From the NCBI RefSeq assembly GCF_002009425.1, contig NZ_CP019936.1, positions 4,451,297-4,515,296 of the forward strand: a stretch of DNA of 64,000 nucleotides, in the 5' to 3' direction. Both the position numbers and the translations under genes were made by a program. Numbering within the stretch: position 1 is the stretch's first letter; the number at the start of each line of letters is the position of its first letter. This DNA comes from Thiosocius teredinicola (lineage in GTDB: Bacteria > Pseudomonadota > Gammaproteobacteria > Chromatiales > Chromatiaceae). Of this stretch, positions 1 to 10,500 are shown in pieces. The notes beneath the pieces are model-generated. The model saw only the letters and a list, made by a program, of their open reading frames with translations. It did no database searches and was not told where the DNA came from.

Positions 1-297
1 AAACGGCGTCTGCTCGGCAAAGGCCTCCAATGCACCGATCAACGGCTGACCGATCTGTTCGATGAGGTCGCCGGCCGCGGTGCCACGTACCATCGCGCGG
101 CGCAGTCCGTCTTTGGCGCTCCAGGTGCCGAAACGCACCTCTGAAAGCCCCGAGTGGGCGAGAATATCGGGATGCGCGGCATACAGCACCCAATGCCGAC
201 CGTCCGTGCTCTCGGCTTCGCCGGCACCGACGCGCACTACCTGCAGCACTCCCTGAAACGGCGACATGATGCGACGGGCGAAACAGTCGACGATCAT
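1..297 (-). CDS. Hypothetical protein, N-terminal 99 residues only
   Basis: An uninterrupted reading frame runs from an ATG at 297 off the left edge of the window, so the C-terminus is missing. The visible part begins MIVDCFARRIMSPFQG and continues as a soluble-looking, mixed alpha/beta sequence without a signal peptide or membrane segment. I do not recognise the family. Codon use is GC-rich like the neighbours and the frame has no stop across 99 codons. It lies downstream of ybbP on the same strand with about 155 bp between them, so co-transcription is possible but not shown. Confidence 0.6.
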   Translation of the reverse strand, partial: MIVDCFARRIMSPFQGVLQVVRVGAGEAESTDGRHWVLYAAHPDILAHSGLSEVRFGTWSAKDGLRRAMVRGTAAGDLIEQIGQPLIGALEAFAEQTPF

Positions 298-452
298 GGT
301 GACAGCCGCCCGTTTTGCGCATCCAACAACAGTCTGTCACTCGATGCTGCAATCACGATCGTCACCGCACACGGCATTGATGCGTTATCGCCGAGTTGCC
401 GCTGCGCTTCGCCGGTCATGATGAAAACTGGTTCCTTACGCTGGAAATCCCA

Positions 453-2930
453 CTACTCAGAGTTAAGCACCTGAAGCGGTGGTACGCCAAGCAGACGGCG
501 CGTCGCCAGCCAACCGACAAAGGCAACCACCAGCGTGCCGCCGCCGATACCCAGCCACCAGGTCGCCGCACTTACCCTGCCCGGCAGGTCGAACAACTCG
601 ACAGCGATCAGGTAGCCGCTGACACTGGCCAATACCGCCGCGAGCAATCCACCGATGAAACCGAGCAGCCCGAACTCGGCCAATACGGCCGACAGCAGGC
701 GACGGCGCGACGCCCCGAGCGTGCGCATCACCGCAACCTCGCGTGCGCGCTCGTCCTTGCTGACCTGGGTCGCAGCGAGGGTTACCAGCGCGGCCGCAAC
801 CAGGGTGAACACGAACACCATCTCCACTGCCAGCGCACCGCGATCCATGATGTCGCGCACCTGCGACATGATCGGCCGGATATCCAACGCCGATACCGCG
901 GGGAAGCGCTCGACCAGGTCGCGTGTGAAGTGCTCGGTGGTCTCGTCGAGATAGATGCTCGACAGGTAGGCGACCGGCAGTTGTTCCGCCATCGACGGTG
1001 TACCGACGACGAAGAAGTTCACATTGAACGAATCCCAGGCCACGGTGCGCAGGCTCTTCACTGCGGCCTCGACCTGCTGACCGGCGACATCGAAGGTCAG
1101 CGTATCGCCGACCTTGATCCCCAGGTTGTCGGCCACGCCGACCTCGACCGAGAAGCCCGGCTGCACCGCTGCTGCGCCGCTCCACCATTGGCCGGCGCGC
1201 AGCCGGTTGTCTTTCTGCATGTCACTGCTGAAACCGAGGCTGTATTCACGCGTCGCCAGACGTTTCGAACGGATGTCGTCGTAGTTATCCGGATTGACCG
1301 GCCTGCCGCTGATCGCCATCAGGCGGGCGCGCGTTGTGGCATGCAACCCGGAGTTGGGAATCGCGCGTTCGTCGAGCATCGCCTGCACCGCAGCGCGCTC
1401 TTCCGGTTGAATGTTGATCAGAAAGTGATTGGGCGCCTGTGTCGGCAGGTTGCCCTGCCAGGTGTCGACGATATCGACACGCACCACTGCAAGCATCAAC
1501 AGCAAGGTGATACCGAGCCCAAACCCGGCCAACTGCAGCAAGGTCAGCTGCGGATAGCGCGCCAGCGCGGCCAGACCGAGGGTTGCCGTGCCGCCTGCCC
1601 GGCGCAGCGGCGCCAGCAGTCTCAGCATCAGCCAGCCCGCGCCCATCATCAAGGCGATCGCCGCGAGCAACGCCAACGCCATGCCGGTTGCCAGCTTCAG
1701 ATCCTGCACCTGCCAGATCATCAGGCCGACAAACACCGCGGCGGCCAGCAGCCAGACCAACCAGGTGGCCAGGCTCGGCGCATCGATCTCGCGCCGCAGC
1801 ACGCGCAATGGCGGCACGCGCCCGACGCGCAGCAAGGTCGGCATCGCGAAACCGATTGCCAGGCTGAGGCCGAACAACAGGCCGACGAGTACGGGGCGCC
1901 ACCCCGGCGCCGGCAGCGCCTCGCCGAACCAGTCACCGACCACTGCAACAAGCGCCTGCTGCCCCAGCAGACCGACCAGGCTGCCGCCCAGCGTGGCGAC
2001 GATCACCACCGCCAGCAGTTGCCCGAAGTGCCAGCGCAGCACTGCCTTGCCGCTCATGCCCAGGGTGCGCAGCACCGCGGCACTGTCGAGTGCGCGGTCG
2101 ACATAGCGACGGGTCGCCAACAGGATCGCGACGCCGGCCAGCAGGCTGGCGCACAGGGCGGCAAGACTCAGAAAGCGTCGCGCACGCTCCAGCGCGGTGC
2201 GCAATTCGGGCCGGGCGTTTTCCAGATCTTCGAGTTCGGCGCCGGTCGGCAGGCGCTGCGTGAGCCACTCACGCATCTGGTCGAGCGCCGGGCGTTCGCC
2301 GGACAGCAACAGGCGAAACTTGACCCGGCTGGCCGGCCCGAGCAGGCCGGTACGTTCGAGGTCGGCGTAGTTGATCATCAGGCGCGGCGACAGACCGAAC
2401 AGGTTGCCGCCACGGTCAGGTTCATCGCGCAACAAGCCGGCGGCCTTCAGCGGCAGTTCGCCAAGCTGCACGCCCGAATCGCCGATCCGCGCATTCAGCC
2501 GGTCGACCAGGCGGCCTTCCAACCAGGCGCTGCCGGTCGCGGGCGCACCATCGCGATCGCCCTCGGGCGTTTCGACCTGCAGGTGACCGCGCAGTGGGTA
2601 CGGCGGCTCGACGGCTTTCACATGCACCAGCACCGGCAGGTCGGCACCGCTGACCACGCTCGGAAAGGTCGCCACTCGGGCGCGCTGCAGACCCAGCGAA
2701 TCGGCCTGCTGCAACCACTCGCCAGGAATCGGCTCACCCTGCTCGACCACCAGGTCGGCCGCCATCAGCGCCGCCCCCTGCAACACCAGGGCGCGTTCGA
2801 CCCGGTCGGCAAAGAACGCCACCGAAGTCAGCGCCGCGACTGCAACCAGCATCGCCAGCAACAGCAGGCGCAGCCCCGGTTCACGGCGTGCCGCGCGCCA
2901 GTGGGCAAAAGTCAACCAGCCTTGGTTCAC
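453..2930 (-). CDS. ybbP: YbbP-type ABC transporter permease (FtsX/MacB superfamily)
   Basis: This 825-residue inner-membrane protein is the permease partner of the ATPase encoded just upstream. An N-terminal membrane segment lies at about 20-43, followed by a large extracytoplasmic region, a first FtsX-type block of membrane helices at about 255-485, a second soluble region at about 490-690 and a final FtsX block at about 695-815. This duplicated layout and length match E. coli YbbP (about 800 residues). The family belongs to type VII ABC systems, which usually do mechanical work or extrude lipids and peptides rather than import. Its start overlaps the stop of ybbA by 4 bp (ATGA), so the two are translationally coupled. 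The substrate is unknown. The family call is secure; the role is not. Confidence 0.93.
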   Translation of the reverse strand: MNQGWLTFAHWRAARREPGLRLLLLAMLVAVAALTSVAFFADRVERALVLQGAALMAADLVVEQGEPIPGEWLQQADSLGLQRARVATFPSVVSGADLPVLVHVKAVEPPYPLRGHLQVETPEGDRDGAPATGSAWLEGRLVDRLNARIGDSGVQLGELPLKAAGLLRDEPDRGGNLFGLSPRLMINYADLERTGLLGPASRVKFRLLLSGERPALDQMREWLTQRLPTGAELEDLENARPELRTALERARRFLSLAALCASLLAGVAILLATRRYVDRALDSAAVLRTLGMSGKAVLRWHFGQLLAVVIVATLGGSLVGLLGQQALVAVVGDWFGEALPAPGWRPVLVGLLFGLSLAIGFAMPTLLRVGRVPPLRVLRREIDAPSLATWLVWLLAAAVFVGLMIWQVQDLKLATGMALALLAAIALMMGAGWLMLRLLAPLRRAGGTATLGLAALARYPQLTLLQLAGFGLGITLLLMLAVVRVDIVDTWQGNLPTQAPNHFLINIQPEERAAVQAMLDERAIPNSGLHATTRARLMAISGRPVNPDNYDDIRSKRLATREYSLGFSSDMQKDNRLRAGQWWSGAAAVQPGFSVEVGVADNLGIKVGDTLTFDVAGQQVEAAVKSLRTVAWDSFNVNFFVVGTPSMAEQLPVAYLSSIYLDETTEHFTRDLVERFPAVSALDIRPIMSQVRDIMDRGALAVEMVFVFTLVAAALVTLAATQVSKDERAREVAVMRTLGASRRRLLSAVLAEFGLLGFIGGLLAAVLASVSGYLIAVELFDLPGRVSAATWWLGIGGGTLVVAFVGWLATRRLLGVPPLQVLNSE

Positions 2931-3610
2931 GACGCCGCCTGCATGCGCCCGGCCTCCAGGCGCAAGACGCGGTCGCAGTGCGACGCCAGTTGCTGGTCGT
3001 GGGTGACCAGCAGCAAGGTGCTGCCGGCGCGGTCGCGCAGGTTGAACAACAACTCGATCACGCGCTTGCCGCTCGCCGCATCCAGGTTGCCGGTGGGTTC
3101 ATCGGCGAACAGGATCTCGGGCTCACCGGCGAAGGCACGCGCCACGGCAACCCGTTGCTGTTCGCCACCGGACAGCTGGCGCGGCAGGTGGTCGAGTCGC
3201 TCGCCCAGTCCGACATCGCGCAACAGCGTCTCGGCCTGCTCACGTCCACCGCTGTGCCGCCCGATCTGCAGCGGCAGGGCCACGTTCTCCAACGCGGTCA
3301 TCCCCGGTAACAACTGAAAGGATTGAAAGACGAACCCGACTCGTCCGGCGCGCAGCGCAGCGCGGGCATCTTCGTCCATCGTCGTCAGATCGTGGCCGAG
3401 CAACGAAACCTGCCCCTGGGTTGGCTGGTCCAACCCCGCGAGGAGACCGAGCAGCGTCGACTTGCCGGAACCGGACGGCCCGAGAATGGCGACCGCCTCG
3501 CCGGCGTTGACCTGCATATCGATCGCCGACAGGATGTCGAGTACCCGACCATCCGACATTGAAACCTGTTTACCCAACTGTGTGGCTTTGATGCGTACCG
3601 TTTCGTCCAT
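2927..3610 (-). CDS. ybbA: YbbA-type ABC transporter ATP-binding protein
   Basis: A 227-residue ATPase of the MacB/LolD class that would energise YbbP. Walker A (GPSGSGKST) is near residues 44-52, the Q-loop is in VFQSFQLLP, the ABC signature is LSGGEQQR, Walker B is ILFADEPTGN and the H-loop is in VTHD. The complete set of motifs indicates an active ATPase. The gene is transcribed divergently from tesA, the arrangement also found in E. coli. Its ATG at 3610 lies inside the tesA reading frame, so the two 5' ends overlap by 20 bp; the N-terminus aligns with E. coli YbbA from the first residues, which supports this start. Confidence 0.95.
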   Translation of the reverse strand: MDETVRIKATQLGKQVSMSDGRVLDILSAIDMQVNAGEAVAILGPSGSGKSTLLGLLAGLDQPTQGQVSLLGHDLTTMDEDARAALRAGRVGFVFQSFQLLPGMTALENVALPLQIGRHSGGREQAETLLRDVGLGERLDHLPRQLSGGEQQRVAVARAFAGEPEILFADEPTGNLDAASGKRVIELLFNLRDRAGSTLLLVTHDQQLASHCDRVLRLEAGRMQAAS

Positions 3611-4229
3611 TTGTCTGCTGTTGTTGTTTGTTGCCTGTGCACCGTTCGCAGCCGGTGCTGCAGAAAAGATCCTGGTTGTCGGCGACAGCCTCAGCGCCGC
3701 TTACGGTATCGAAAAACAACGCGGGTGGGTGGCTTTGCTTCAGCAGCGCCTCGCACTGCGACAGCTCGACTACCATGTGGTCAATGCGAGCATTTCCGGC
3801 GATACCACGCGCGGCGGTGCATCGCGGCTACCGGCAGCGCTGCAACGCGAACACCCGGGGGTGCTGATTATCGCGCTCGGCGGTAACGATGGCTTGCGCG
3901 GATTCTCGCCGGACCAGACGCGCGGCAACCTGCGACAGATGATTCAACGGGCGCGCGATGCGGGCGCACGCGTGTTGCTGCTCGGCATCAAGCTCCCGAT
4001 GAATTATGGCAAAGCCTATACCGAGAAGTTCCACCAGGTGTTTCACGACCTGGCGCGCGAAGAGAACGTCGCTCTGGTGCCGTTCTTTCTCGAGGGCGTC
4101 GCCGAGACACGCGACATGATGCAGGCCGACGGCATCCACCCCGGCGTCAAGGCCCAACCACGCATTCTCGACAACGTATGGCCGGCGCTGCTACCGCTGC
4201 TCCAACCGCAGACGGCCTCGCAGCACTGA
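3591..4229 (+). CDS. tesA: TesA-type periplasmic acyl-CoA thioesterase I / lysophospholipase L1
   Basis: A 212-residue SGNH hydrolase. A cleavable signal peptide (MRTVSSICLLLLF...AAGA) precedes the mature enzyme, placing it in the periplasm. SGNH blocks are visible: GDSLSAAYG with the nucleophile Ser, the block-III Asn in LGGNDGLRG, and the catalytic Asp/His in DGIHPG near the C-terminus. Family members hydrolyse acyl-CoAs, lysophospholipids and ester substrates. I chose the ATG at 3591 because it gives a clean signal peptide; GTG 3582 and TTG 3588 in the same frame are alternatives. An upstream ATG at 3462 would run deep into ybbA and is unlikely. A strong hairpin terminator follows the stop. 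Confidence 0.94.
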   Translation: MRTVSSICLLLLFVACAPFAAGAAEKILVVGDSLSAAYGIEKQRGWVALLQQRLALRQLDYHVVNASISGDTTRGGASRLPAALQREHPGVLIIALGGNDGLRGFSPDQTRGNLRQMIQRARDAGARVLLLGIKLPMNYGKAYTEKFHQVFHDLAREENVALVPFFLEGVAETRDMMQADGIHPGVKAQPRILDNVWPALLPLLQPQTASQH

Positions 4230-4236
4230 GGCAAAA

Positions 4237-4262
4237 AAATCCCGCCTAGAGGGCGGGATTTT
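4237..4262. terminator. Bidirectional Rho-independent terminator between tesA and soxB
   Basis: A perfect 10-bp stem (AAATCCCGCC with its complement) closes a 5-nt loop and is flanked by A-rich sequence on the left and a T-run on the right. It lies 7 bp after the tesA stop and 28 bp beyond the soxB stop, so it can end both convergent transcripts. Confidence 0.85.
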
Positions 4263-4290
4263 GTCGTCTTGATCAAGCGACTCGGCGCGA

Positions 4291-6198
4291 TCAGCTCCAC
4301 TCGCCGCGATAGTCTGCGATACCCGGGTTGGACTTGACGTTGACCAGGGTCGGGAGATTGATCTTCGGCAGCTTGAGCACGTTGTCCGGGCCTTTCTTGG
4401 CCAGGATGTAGTCACGCACCACGTCCCACATCAGGCGACCATCGGGGGTGCGGTTCACCGTCGCCCAGCCGGCCACGGTGTACTTGGTGCCGGCTTCGAT
4501 GATATGGCCGTTGTCGAGCGTGACGTTCGAGATGCGCTCGCCCAGCTTCTTCGACGGATCGATCGTATAGTCGAGACCGCCGACGCGCACCATGTCGCCG
4601 CCGGATTGCAGGTAAGGATCCGGGTCGAACAGGTTGTCGGCAACACCTTCGAGCATATTCAACAGCTCGGCGCCGGTCATTTCGGCGACATAGGTTTCGG
4701 CATAGGTCATCGAGCACTGGGTCATGACGTCTTCCATCGTGATCCAGTCACCTTCGAGGGTCGTGGTACCCCAACGCACACCGGCCGAGAGCGCGATGTC
4801 GGCGTTGTATTCGTGCCGCAATGCGTTGCACAGCACCTGATCCCAGGTGCCCATAAAGTTGCCGCGGCGATACAGCAGTCGATCGGCGATCGCCAGTTTT
4901 TCACCGAGGATTTCTTCGAACGTCTTGCCGACACGTGCCTTGCTGAAGAACGAATCGGAGCGACGCGACTCGACGATGTTCTCGTCGTACTTGGTCTGCC
5001 GCATCTGGTTGATGTAGGCCTCCATCTCTTTGTCGGCCGGCAGCCAGTCGGAGATGATCGGCAGCATCTTGTAGTGCATACCTTTGAGTTCGCCGTCCTG
5101 GATATCGAAATCCATGACGCCGACATACTTGCCGTTCGAGCCGGCATTGGTCACCCAGCACTCGTGGCCTTCAACGTTCTTGACCTTGATCGGCTCTGGG
5201 ATGCCATCGTGGGTATGGCCGCCGAACACCGCATTCAGGCCCGGCACACGCTCGGCCATCTTGATGTCGACATCCATACCGTTGTGCGACAACAGCACGA
5301 CCGCATCCGGTTTTTCTTCTTCGCGGATCTGGGTGACGAGCGCGATCATGTCGTCTTCACGCAGACCGAATGACCAATCGGGGAAGAACTCCTGCGGGTT
5401 GGCATTGGCGGTACGGGGGAAGGCCTGGCCGACCACGGCGATACGTGCGCCGTTGATCTCCTTGATCACATACGGCTGGAAGGCGTAGCCCGTGTCTTCG
5501 TCGTACAGACCGCGGCCGTCGTACTTTTCGACCAGCGCAGGGTACTCGTCGCCGAACAACGAATCCGGTTTGACGCGTACGTTCTGACCGATGAAGTCAC
5601 CCTTGAACAAGGCGACGTTCGAAAGCACTTCCTCTTCCTTGTAGGTGAACTCCCAGTGACCGACCATGATGTCGAGGCCCAGGATGTTCGATGCCTCGAC
5701 CATGTCGACACCGCGCGTCCACAACGACGTGCCCGAGCCCTGCCACAGGTCGCCGCCGTCGAGCGTCAAGGTGTTTTCACGACCACCCGCCTGTTTACGC
5801 AGATTGTCGAGCAACGTCTTCATGTGGGCGAAACCACCGGTACGACCATACTTCAGTGCCGCTTCGTCGAAATCCAGATAGGTGTAGGCATAGGATTCGG
5901 GCGTCGACGGCTTCAAGCCCATCGCATCCAGCAACTTCTTACCCACCAGGTGCGGCGGACGACCGAAGGCGTCGCCAACGCCCAGGTTGACGTTCGGCTC
6001 GCGGAAATACACCGGCTTGAGTTGGCCGTGTACATCGGTGACGTGCAGGATGCGCACGTTGCCTTTGATCGGCAGGTCGTAAAAGCCCTCGGGAACACTC
6101 GGGCCACTGAACGCTTGCTTGGACAGGAAAGGCGCGGCCGTTGCGGCGGCACCCAGGCCCATCACTTTGAGGAAGTCTCGACGGTCAAGTTTTGGCAT
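4291..6198 (-). CDS. soxB: SoxB thiosulfohydrolase (Sox thiosulfate oxidation)
   Basis: A 635-residue periplasmic di-manganese enzyme of the 5'-nucleotidase fold. In the Sox pathway it hydrolyses the sulfone sulfate from the cysteine S-thiosulfonate arm of the SoxYZ carrier. A Tat signal (RRDFLKVMG, residues 6-14) is present, as expected. Metal-site motifs are intact: TDVHG (D55, H57), GGDLWQGSG (D150), GHWEFT (H181, the SoxB variant of the GNHE motif), SHNG (H305) and GGHTHD (H328, H330). Length is slightly above the usual 560-600. No soxYZ, soxXA or soxCD is next to it; isolated soxB is common in gammaproteobacteria that store sulfur globules. It is divergent from the HupE-like gene with 230 bp between them. 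Confidence 0.97.
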   Translation of the reverse strand: MPKLDRRDFLKVMGLGAAATAAPFLSKQAFSGPSVPEGFYDLPIKGNVRILHVTDVHGQLKPVYFREPNVNLGVGDAFGRPPHLVGKKLLDAMGLKPSTPESYAYTYLDFDEAALKYGRTGGFAHMKTLLDNLRKQAGGRENTLTLDGGDLWQGSGTSLWTRGVDMVEASNILGLDIMVGHWEFTYKEEEVLSNVALFKGDFIGQNVRVKPDSLFGDEYPALVEKYDGRGLYDEDTGYAFQPYVIKEINGARIAVVGQAFPRTANANPQEFFPDWSFGLREDDMIALVTQIREEEKPDAVVLLSHNGMDVDIKMAERVPGLNAVFGGHTHDGIPEPIKVKNVEGHECWVTNAGSNGKYVGVMDFDIQDGELKGMHYKMLPIISDWLPADKEMEAYINQMRQTKYDENIVESRRSDSFFSKARVGKTFEEILGEKLAIADRLLYRRGNFMGTWDQVLCNALRHEYNADIALSAGVRWGTTTLEGDWITMEDVMTQCSMTYAETYVAEMTGAELLNMLEGVADNLFDPDPYLQSGGDMVRVGGLDYTIDPSKKLGERISNVTLDNGHIIEAGTKYTVAGWATVNRTPDGRLMWDVVRDYILAKKGPDNVLKLPKINLPTLVNVKSNPGIADYRGEWS

Positions 6199-6428
6199 CT
6201 AACTGATCTCGCACGTTTTATTTCGGTGATTTGGTTTGGCAGAATGGCCCGCGGGGTCTACGGTGAAGTGACGCCGGCCGTACACCGAGCTGATAATGAG
6301 CAGGCGCCGCAGTGTAGCAATGCGGGCTATTGAGCTCTACCCGCAAAAATCTTTATTTGGGCATACCCGGAACGCATTTGGGGTATTTCCCCGTTTTCTG
6401 CCGATCGCTGTAAGGACGTCGAAGTTTC

Positions 6429-7571
6429 ATGTTTATTCCCCGCCAGGCGCTCGTCGCGATCTTGCTGCTGTGCCTTGCGGCCGTCGCGCACGCCGACGTC
6501 GTCAAACCCGCGCTGGTCGAAATCAGCGTTTTTTCCGAAGGACGTTTTCGCATTGAGCTGCGCGCCAGCATCGAGGCGCTGCTGACCGGCATCAACGGTC
6601 AATACCAAGACACCACCCAGGCCCCGACCTCGGACGAATACGACCGCCTGCGCGAAATGCAGGCGGCGGATCTGCACGTCGAGTTCGACACATTCAGACA
6701 GAAAATGCTCGACGCCATCGAGGTGCGTTTCGACGGTCGACGCGCCGACATGTCGATCGCAGAGGTCAACATCCCGGTGCCCGGCTACACCAAGGTGCCA
6801 CGCATCAGCGAGATCGTGCTCGAAGGGCCGGTCCCGGACGATGCACGCTCACTGACCTGGCTGTACCCGATCGCGTTCGGTGACAACGCCGTGCGCGTGC
6901 GACAGGTAGACGAACGCAATCAGCAATGGCACTGGTCGGCCTGGCAGTGGATTCGCGAAGAGAAAACGAGCGAACCGTTCTCGCTGACGGAGGTGTTCAG
7001 TCCTCCCGGTTTCCTGGACATCGTTAGCGAGTATGTCGGCGCCGGGTTCGACCACATCATCCCGGACGGCCTCGATCACATCCTGTTCGTATTCGGCCTG
7101 TTCCTGTTCAGCGCAAAGGTTCGCCCGCTGTTGTGGCAGATCACGATGTTCACCATCGCCCACTCGATTACGCTGGCGCTGGCGATGACCGGTGTGATCG
7201 AACTGCCGGCAAAGGTGGTCGAACCGCTGATCGCTCTGTCGATTGCCTATGTCGGTATCGAAAACATCTGGCACCGCACGCTGCACAACAGCCGCTTGGT
7301 GTTGGTGTTCATGTTCGGCCTGCTGCACGGCCTGGGGTTTGCCAGCATGCTGTCCGACTTCGGCATGCCGAATGACGCATTCGCCACCGCGTTGATCAGT
7401 TTCAACGTCGGGGTCGAGTTCGGACAGCTTGCCGTCATCGGCCTGGCGACGCTGTTGATCGGCATCTGGTTCGGCAACAAAACCTACTATCGCCAACTGG
7501 TCGCGATACCCGGCTCGCTGATGATTTCAGCGGTCGGCCTCTACTGGACGTGGGAGCGATTGGCGCTGTAA
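6429..7571 (+). CDS. HupE/UreJ-family membrane protein with a large periplasmic domain
   Basis: A 380-residue protein with a signal peptide (to about residue 22), a 180-residue extracytoplasmic domain and a C-terminal block of about six membrane helices from residue 205 onward. The membrane block carries the family motifs GLDHILFVFGLFL, TMFTIAHSITLAL, PLIALSIAYVGIEN and FGLLHGLGFA, whose His/Asp/Glu residues are thought to bind a metal. HupE and UreJ relatives are linked to nickel or cobalt uptake, but this long form with an N-terminal domain is mostly uncharacterised. No hydrogenase or urease gene is nearby, so nickel transport is only a guess. The spacing to soxB leaves room for a shared divergent promoter region. 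Confidence 0.85.
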   Translation: MFIPRQALVAILLLCLAAVAHADVVKPALVEISVFSEGRFRIELRASIEALLTGINGQYQDTTQAPTSDEYDRLREMQAADLHVEFDTFRQKMLDAIEVRFDGRRADMSIAEVNIPVPGYTKVPRISEIVLEGPVPDDARSLTWLYPIAFGDNAVRVRQVDERNQQWHWSAWQWIREEKTSEPFSLTEVFSPPGFLDIVSEYVGAGFDHIIPDGLDHILFVFGLFLFSAKVRPLLWQITMFTIAHSITLALAMTGVIELPAKVVEPLIALSIAYVGIENIWHRTLHNSRLVLVFMFGLLHGLGFASMLSDFGMPNDAFATALISFNVGVEFGQLAVIGLATLLIGIWFGNKTYYRQLVAIPGSLMISAVGLYWTWERLAL

Positions 7572-7592
7572 CCGTGCCGCGGATGCGAGCGA

Positions 7593-10500
7593 TCAGGCCT
7601 CTTCGGTGGCCAGCTCCGATCGCATCAGGTCGTCCATCAGCATCGGCGGCGAGATGCCGAAACCCTGTGCGAAATCGACACCGATCTCACCGACCAGTTG
7701 CAGGATCTCGTCATCGGCCACGTATTCCGCAATGGTCTTCTTGCCGAGGAAATGGCCGATCTCGTTGATCGATTTGACCACGCCAAAGTCATCGCGGCTC
7801 GAGGCGATCTTGCGCACGAACACGCCATCGATCTTCAACCAGTCGACCGGCAGTTCTTTGAGGTAGGAGTACGAAGCCAGACCGCTGCCGAAATCGTCGA
7901 GCGCCACCTGGCAACCCAGCGATTTGAGATCGTGGATGATGCCGGCACTGGCCTGCAGGTCGGACACCGCAGAGGTCTCGGTCACCTCGAAACTCAGCCA
8001 CTTCGGCTCGATGCCGGTGCGCTTGAACTCGTCGCGTACGAACTGCACGAACCCCGGATCGCTGGCCGTCTGGCCGGACAGGTTGACCGCGAAGCCGTGC
8101 AGCCGCGGCATATGATCGCGGTGTGTCGCCACCCAGTCCATGACCGTGCGCGTTACCCAGCGGTCGATCGATCGCATGCGTTGGTAGCGTTCGGCAGCCT
8201 CGATGAACTCGGCGATCGACAGCGGTTCGTCTGCACCATTGTCCACGCCGAGCAGCACTTCATAGTGCGGCGTCAATCCGGCATCACTTCTGACCGGCAC
8301 GATCGGCTGGCAACGCAGTTTGAGATGGCCGCGGTCCAAGGCGTCATCGACCTTGACGACCCACTGCACCGATTCTTTGCGGCGCGCGATATCCGGGTCT
8401 TCAGCGTTGTACACGTACACACCGTCGCTTCCACTGGCCTTGGCCAGCGACAACGCACTCTCGGCGCATTGCAACACCGCACCGGCATGCGCAGCCTCTC
8501 CGGCATCGGACATCGGCAGCGCGGCCACACCGATCGACACCACGGTCGACATGCCGCCCCCCTGCCAGTCGAACGGCATCTCCTCGACCATCGTGCGGAT
8601 GCCACGCGCAATCTCGGTACCGTCGCTCAACGCAATATCGGGCAACAAGGCGGCAAACCGGTCGCCGCCCATGTGGGCGAGCACCTTGCTCGACTTGAGC
8701 TTCTCGAGTTGACGCGCCACGGCGACCAGCAAACGGTCGCCGGTGTCGTAACCATGTATCTCGTTGATCAAGCGGAATTGATTGACATCGATAAGCAGCA
8801 GCACGCCGGCATTGTCGGCACGCTGGGGGATCGAGATGGCCTTCTCGAGCACCATGTTGAACTGTTGGCGTCCCAGCAGACCGGTCAGCGAATCATGGGT
8901 CGCCTGATGCGCCAGTTGCTCTTCCATGCGTCCGAGCATGGCATCGACTGCACGGTCGCTGAGCGGCCGCCCATCGACCGCATCGAGTTCGACACGGTGC
9001 TGGTAGACACCATATGCCAGGTCCTTCAGCGAAAGATCGCGTGCGCGGACACCGCGATGATCGACCAACACGAACAGCTCGCGGTCGCCCCTGATCCAGG
9101 CCACGCGTTGGGCCCGTTCACCGCGCGGCGCATCCAACATCAGGATGCGGTCACCGACCCGAATCTTGGCGCAGCGGTCGAGAATCGCGGTCCATACGGT
9201 TTCAGCCACGCCTTCGGGACGGGCGGTGACTGCGCGGACATCCTCGCTTTCACCCGGCGCCGGCATCGCGACCAGTTCGACATCGCCCATCGGTGCGGCT
9301 TCCAACTCACTCTTCAGGCGCGACTGCACGGCGTTGCGGCTGTAAGGGTCGAACGCCACCGCCATCAGTTCGTCATCGATGCGCGTGAGCACCTGGGGCG
9401 TATCGAGTTCACCCGCCTGCTGATCGAAGAAGTCTCCACCGAGCTTGCGCACAACCTGATCGAGCAGGTGCAGCATCTCGGCGTAGCGATCGGCACCATC
9501 GTTGGCATTCAGCCAGGCCAGTTCGAGAATGGCGCGCCAACCGACATCGAGCAGTTCGACAACGACCTGCGGAACCCGCTTGTCTCTGTAGCGACGGTCC
9601 AACTCGTTGGACACCATGCGGCGAGCGCGACGCACACGATCGCGTCCTTCGCTGGCCTCAACCACACGCTCGACATTGCGTTGATACTGGCGACTCTGTT
9701 CCTTGGTGAGACCGGCGACCTGGTCGGCGATGCCGCGCAGTGCTTCGTCGTCGAGATCCTGGTGACCGACCGGCGCCAGCAACGCAGCAATCTCGTGCCA
9801 TGCCGGGTCGTTTGCTGCGGTCGGATCGTCACTCGGCCGGAACATCTGCCAATGCCCGAGACTGTCCATGATGCGGCGAATCGGATGCTCGGGATTGCGG
9901 AAGAAATCTTCGTCGGCCACGGCTTCGCGGGTCAACGCGCCGCCGAGTTGGCGCAACGAGTCGGACAAGACCTCACCGACGTGAGGCAAGGCCGTCACGT
10001 AGTTCAGCATCTCGTGCGCCAGATGCTGGCGGTTCTGCTCGTCGCGATGACGCAGCGCGGCAACCGCGCTCGAATCGAGCACCTGCGGCCGACCGAATGG
10101 CCGCTGCACGACGTTGCTGGAAAGCTTCAGGGTTGGCGCCGTCGGCGCCGTGTCGTTCCCACCCACAGTCGGTGCGGCGCCGCCACCAGGAGTCGCCTCC
10201 GCAGGCGCCCTGACGCCGCGCTTCGCCTTGTTGGTCTGCAACGGTACAACCTTGGCCTTCGGCGCGCCGATGTCGTCCAGCGCCTGATCGAGTTCGTGAT
10301 AGAACTCGCCGAGTTCATCCGGCAGCATCCGCGCCGCGGTATCAAACAGATGCCCGCGCGATATCGGCCCGAGTTCGAGCTTGATCGCGAAGCTCTTCAG
10401 GGTCTCGGTGAAGTGCCGCGGCTCGAAAGGCACGACCAACCCGCAGTCGCCGCTCACATCGCGGATCCCGGCGAGCCGCGAACCGAGCGCAGCGATGCGG

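Noticed and set aside
396-3317. A 973-codon open frame on the plus strand opposite ybbP/ybbA
   Set aside because: It has the low-complexity Gln/Arg/His-rich composition typical of an antisense shadow of a GC-rich gene, while the minus strand encodes recognisable YbbP and YbbA.
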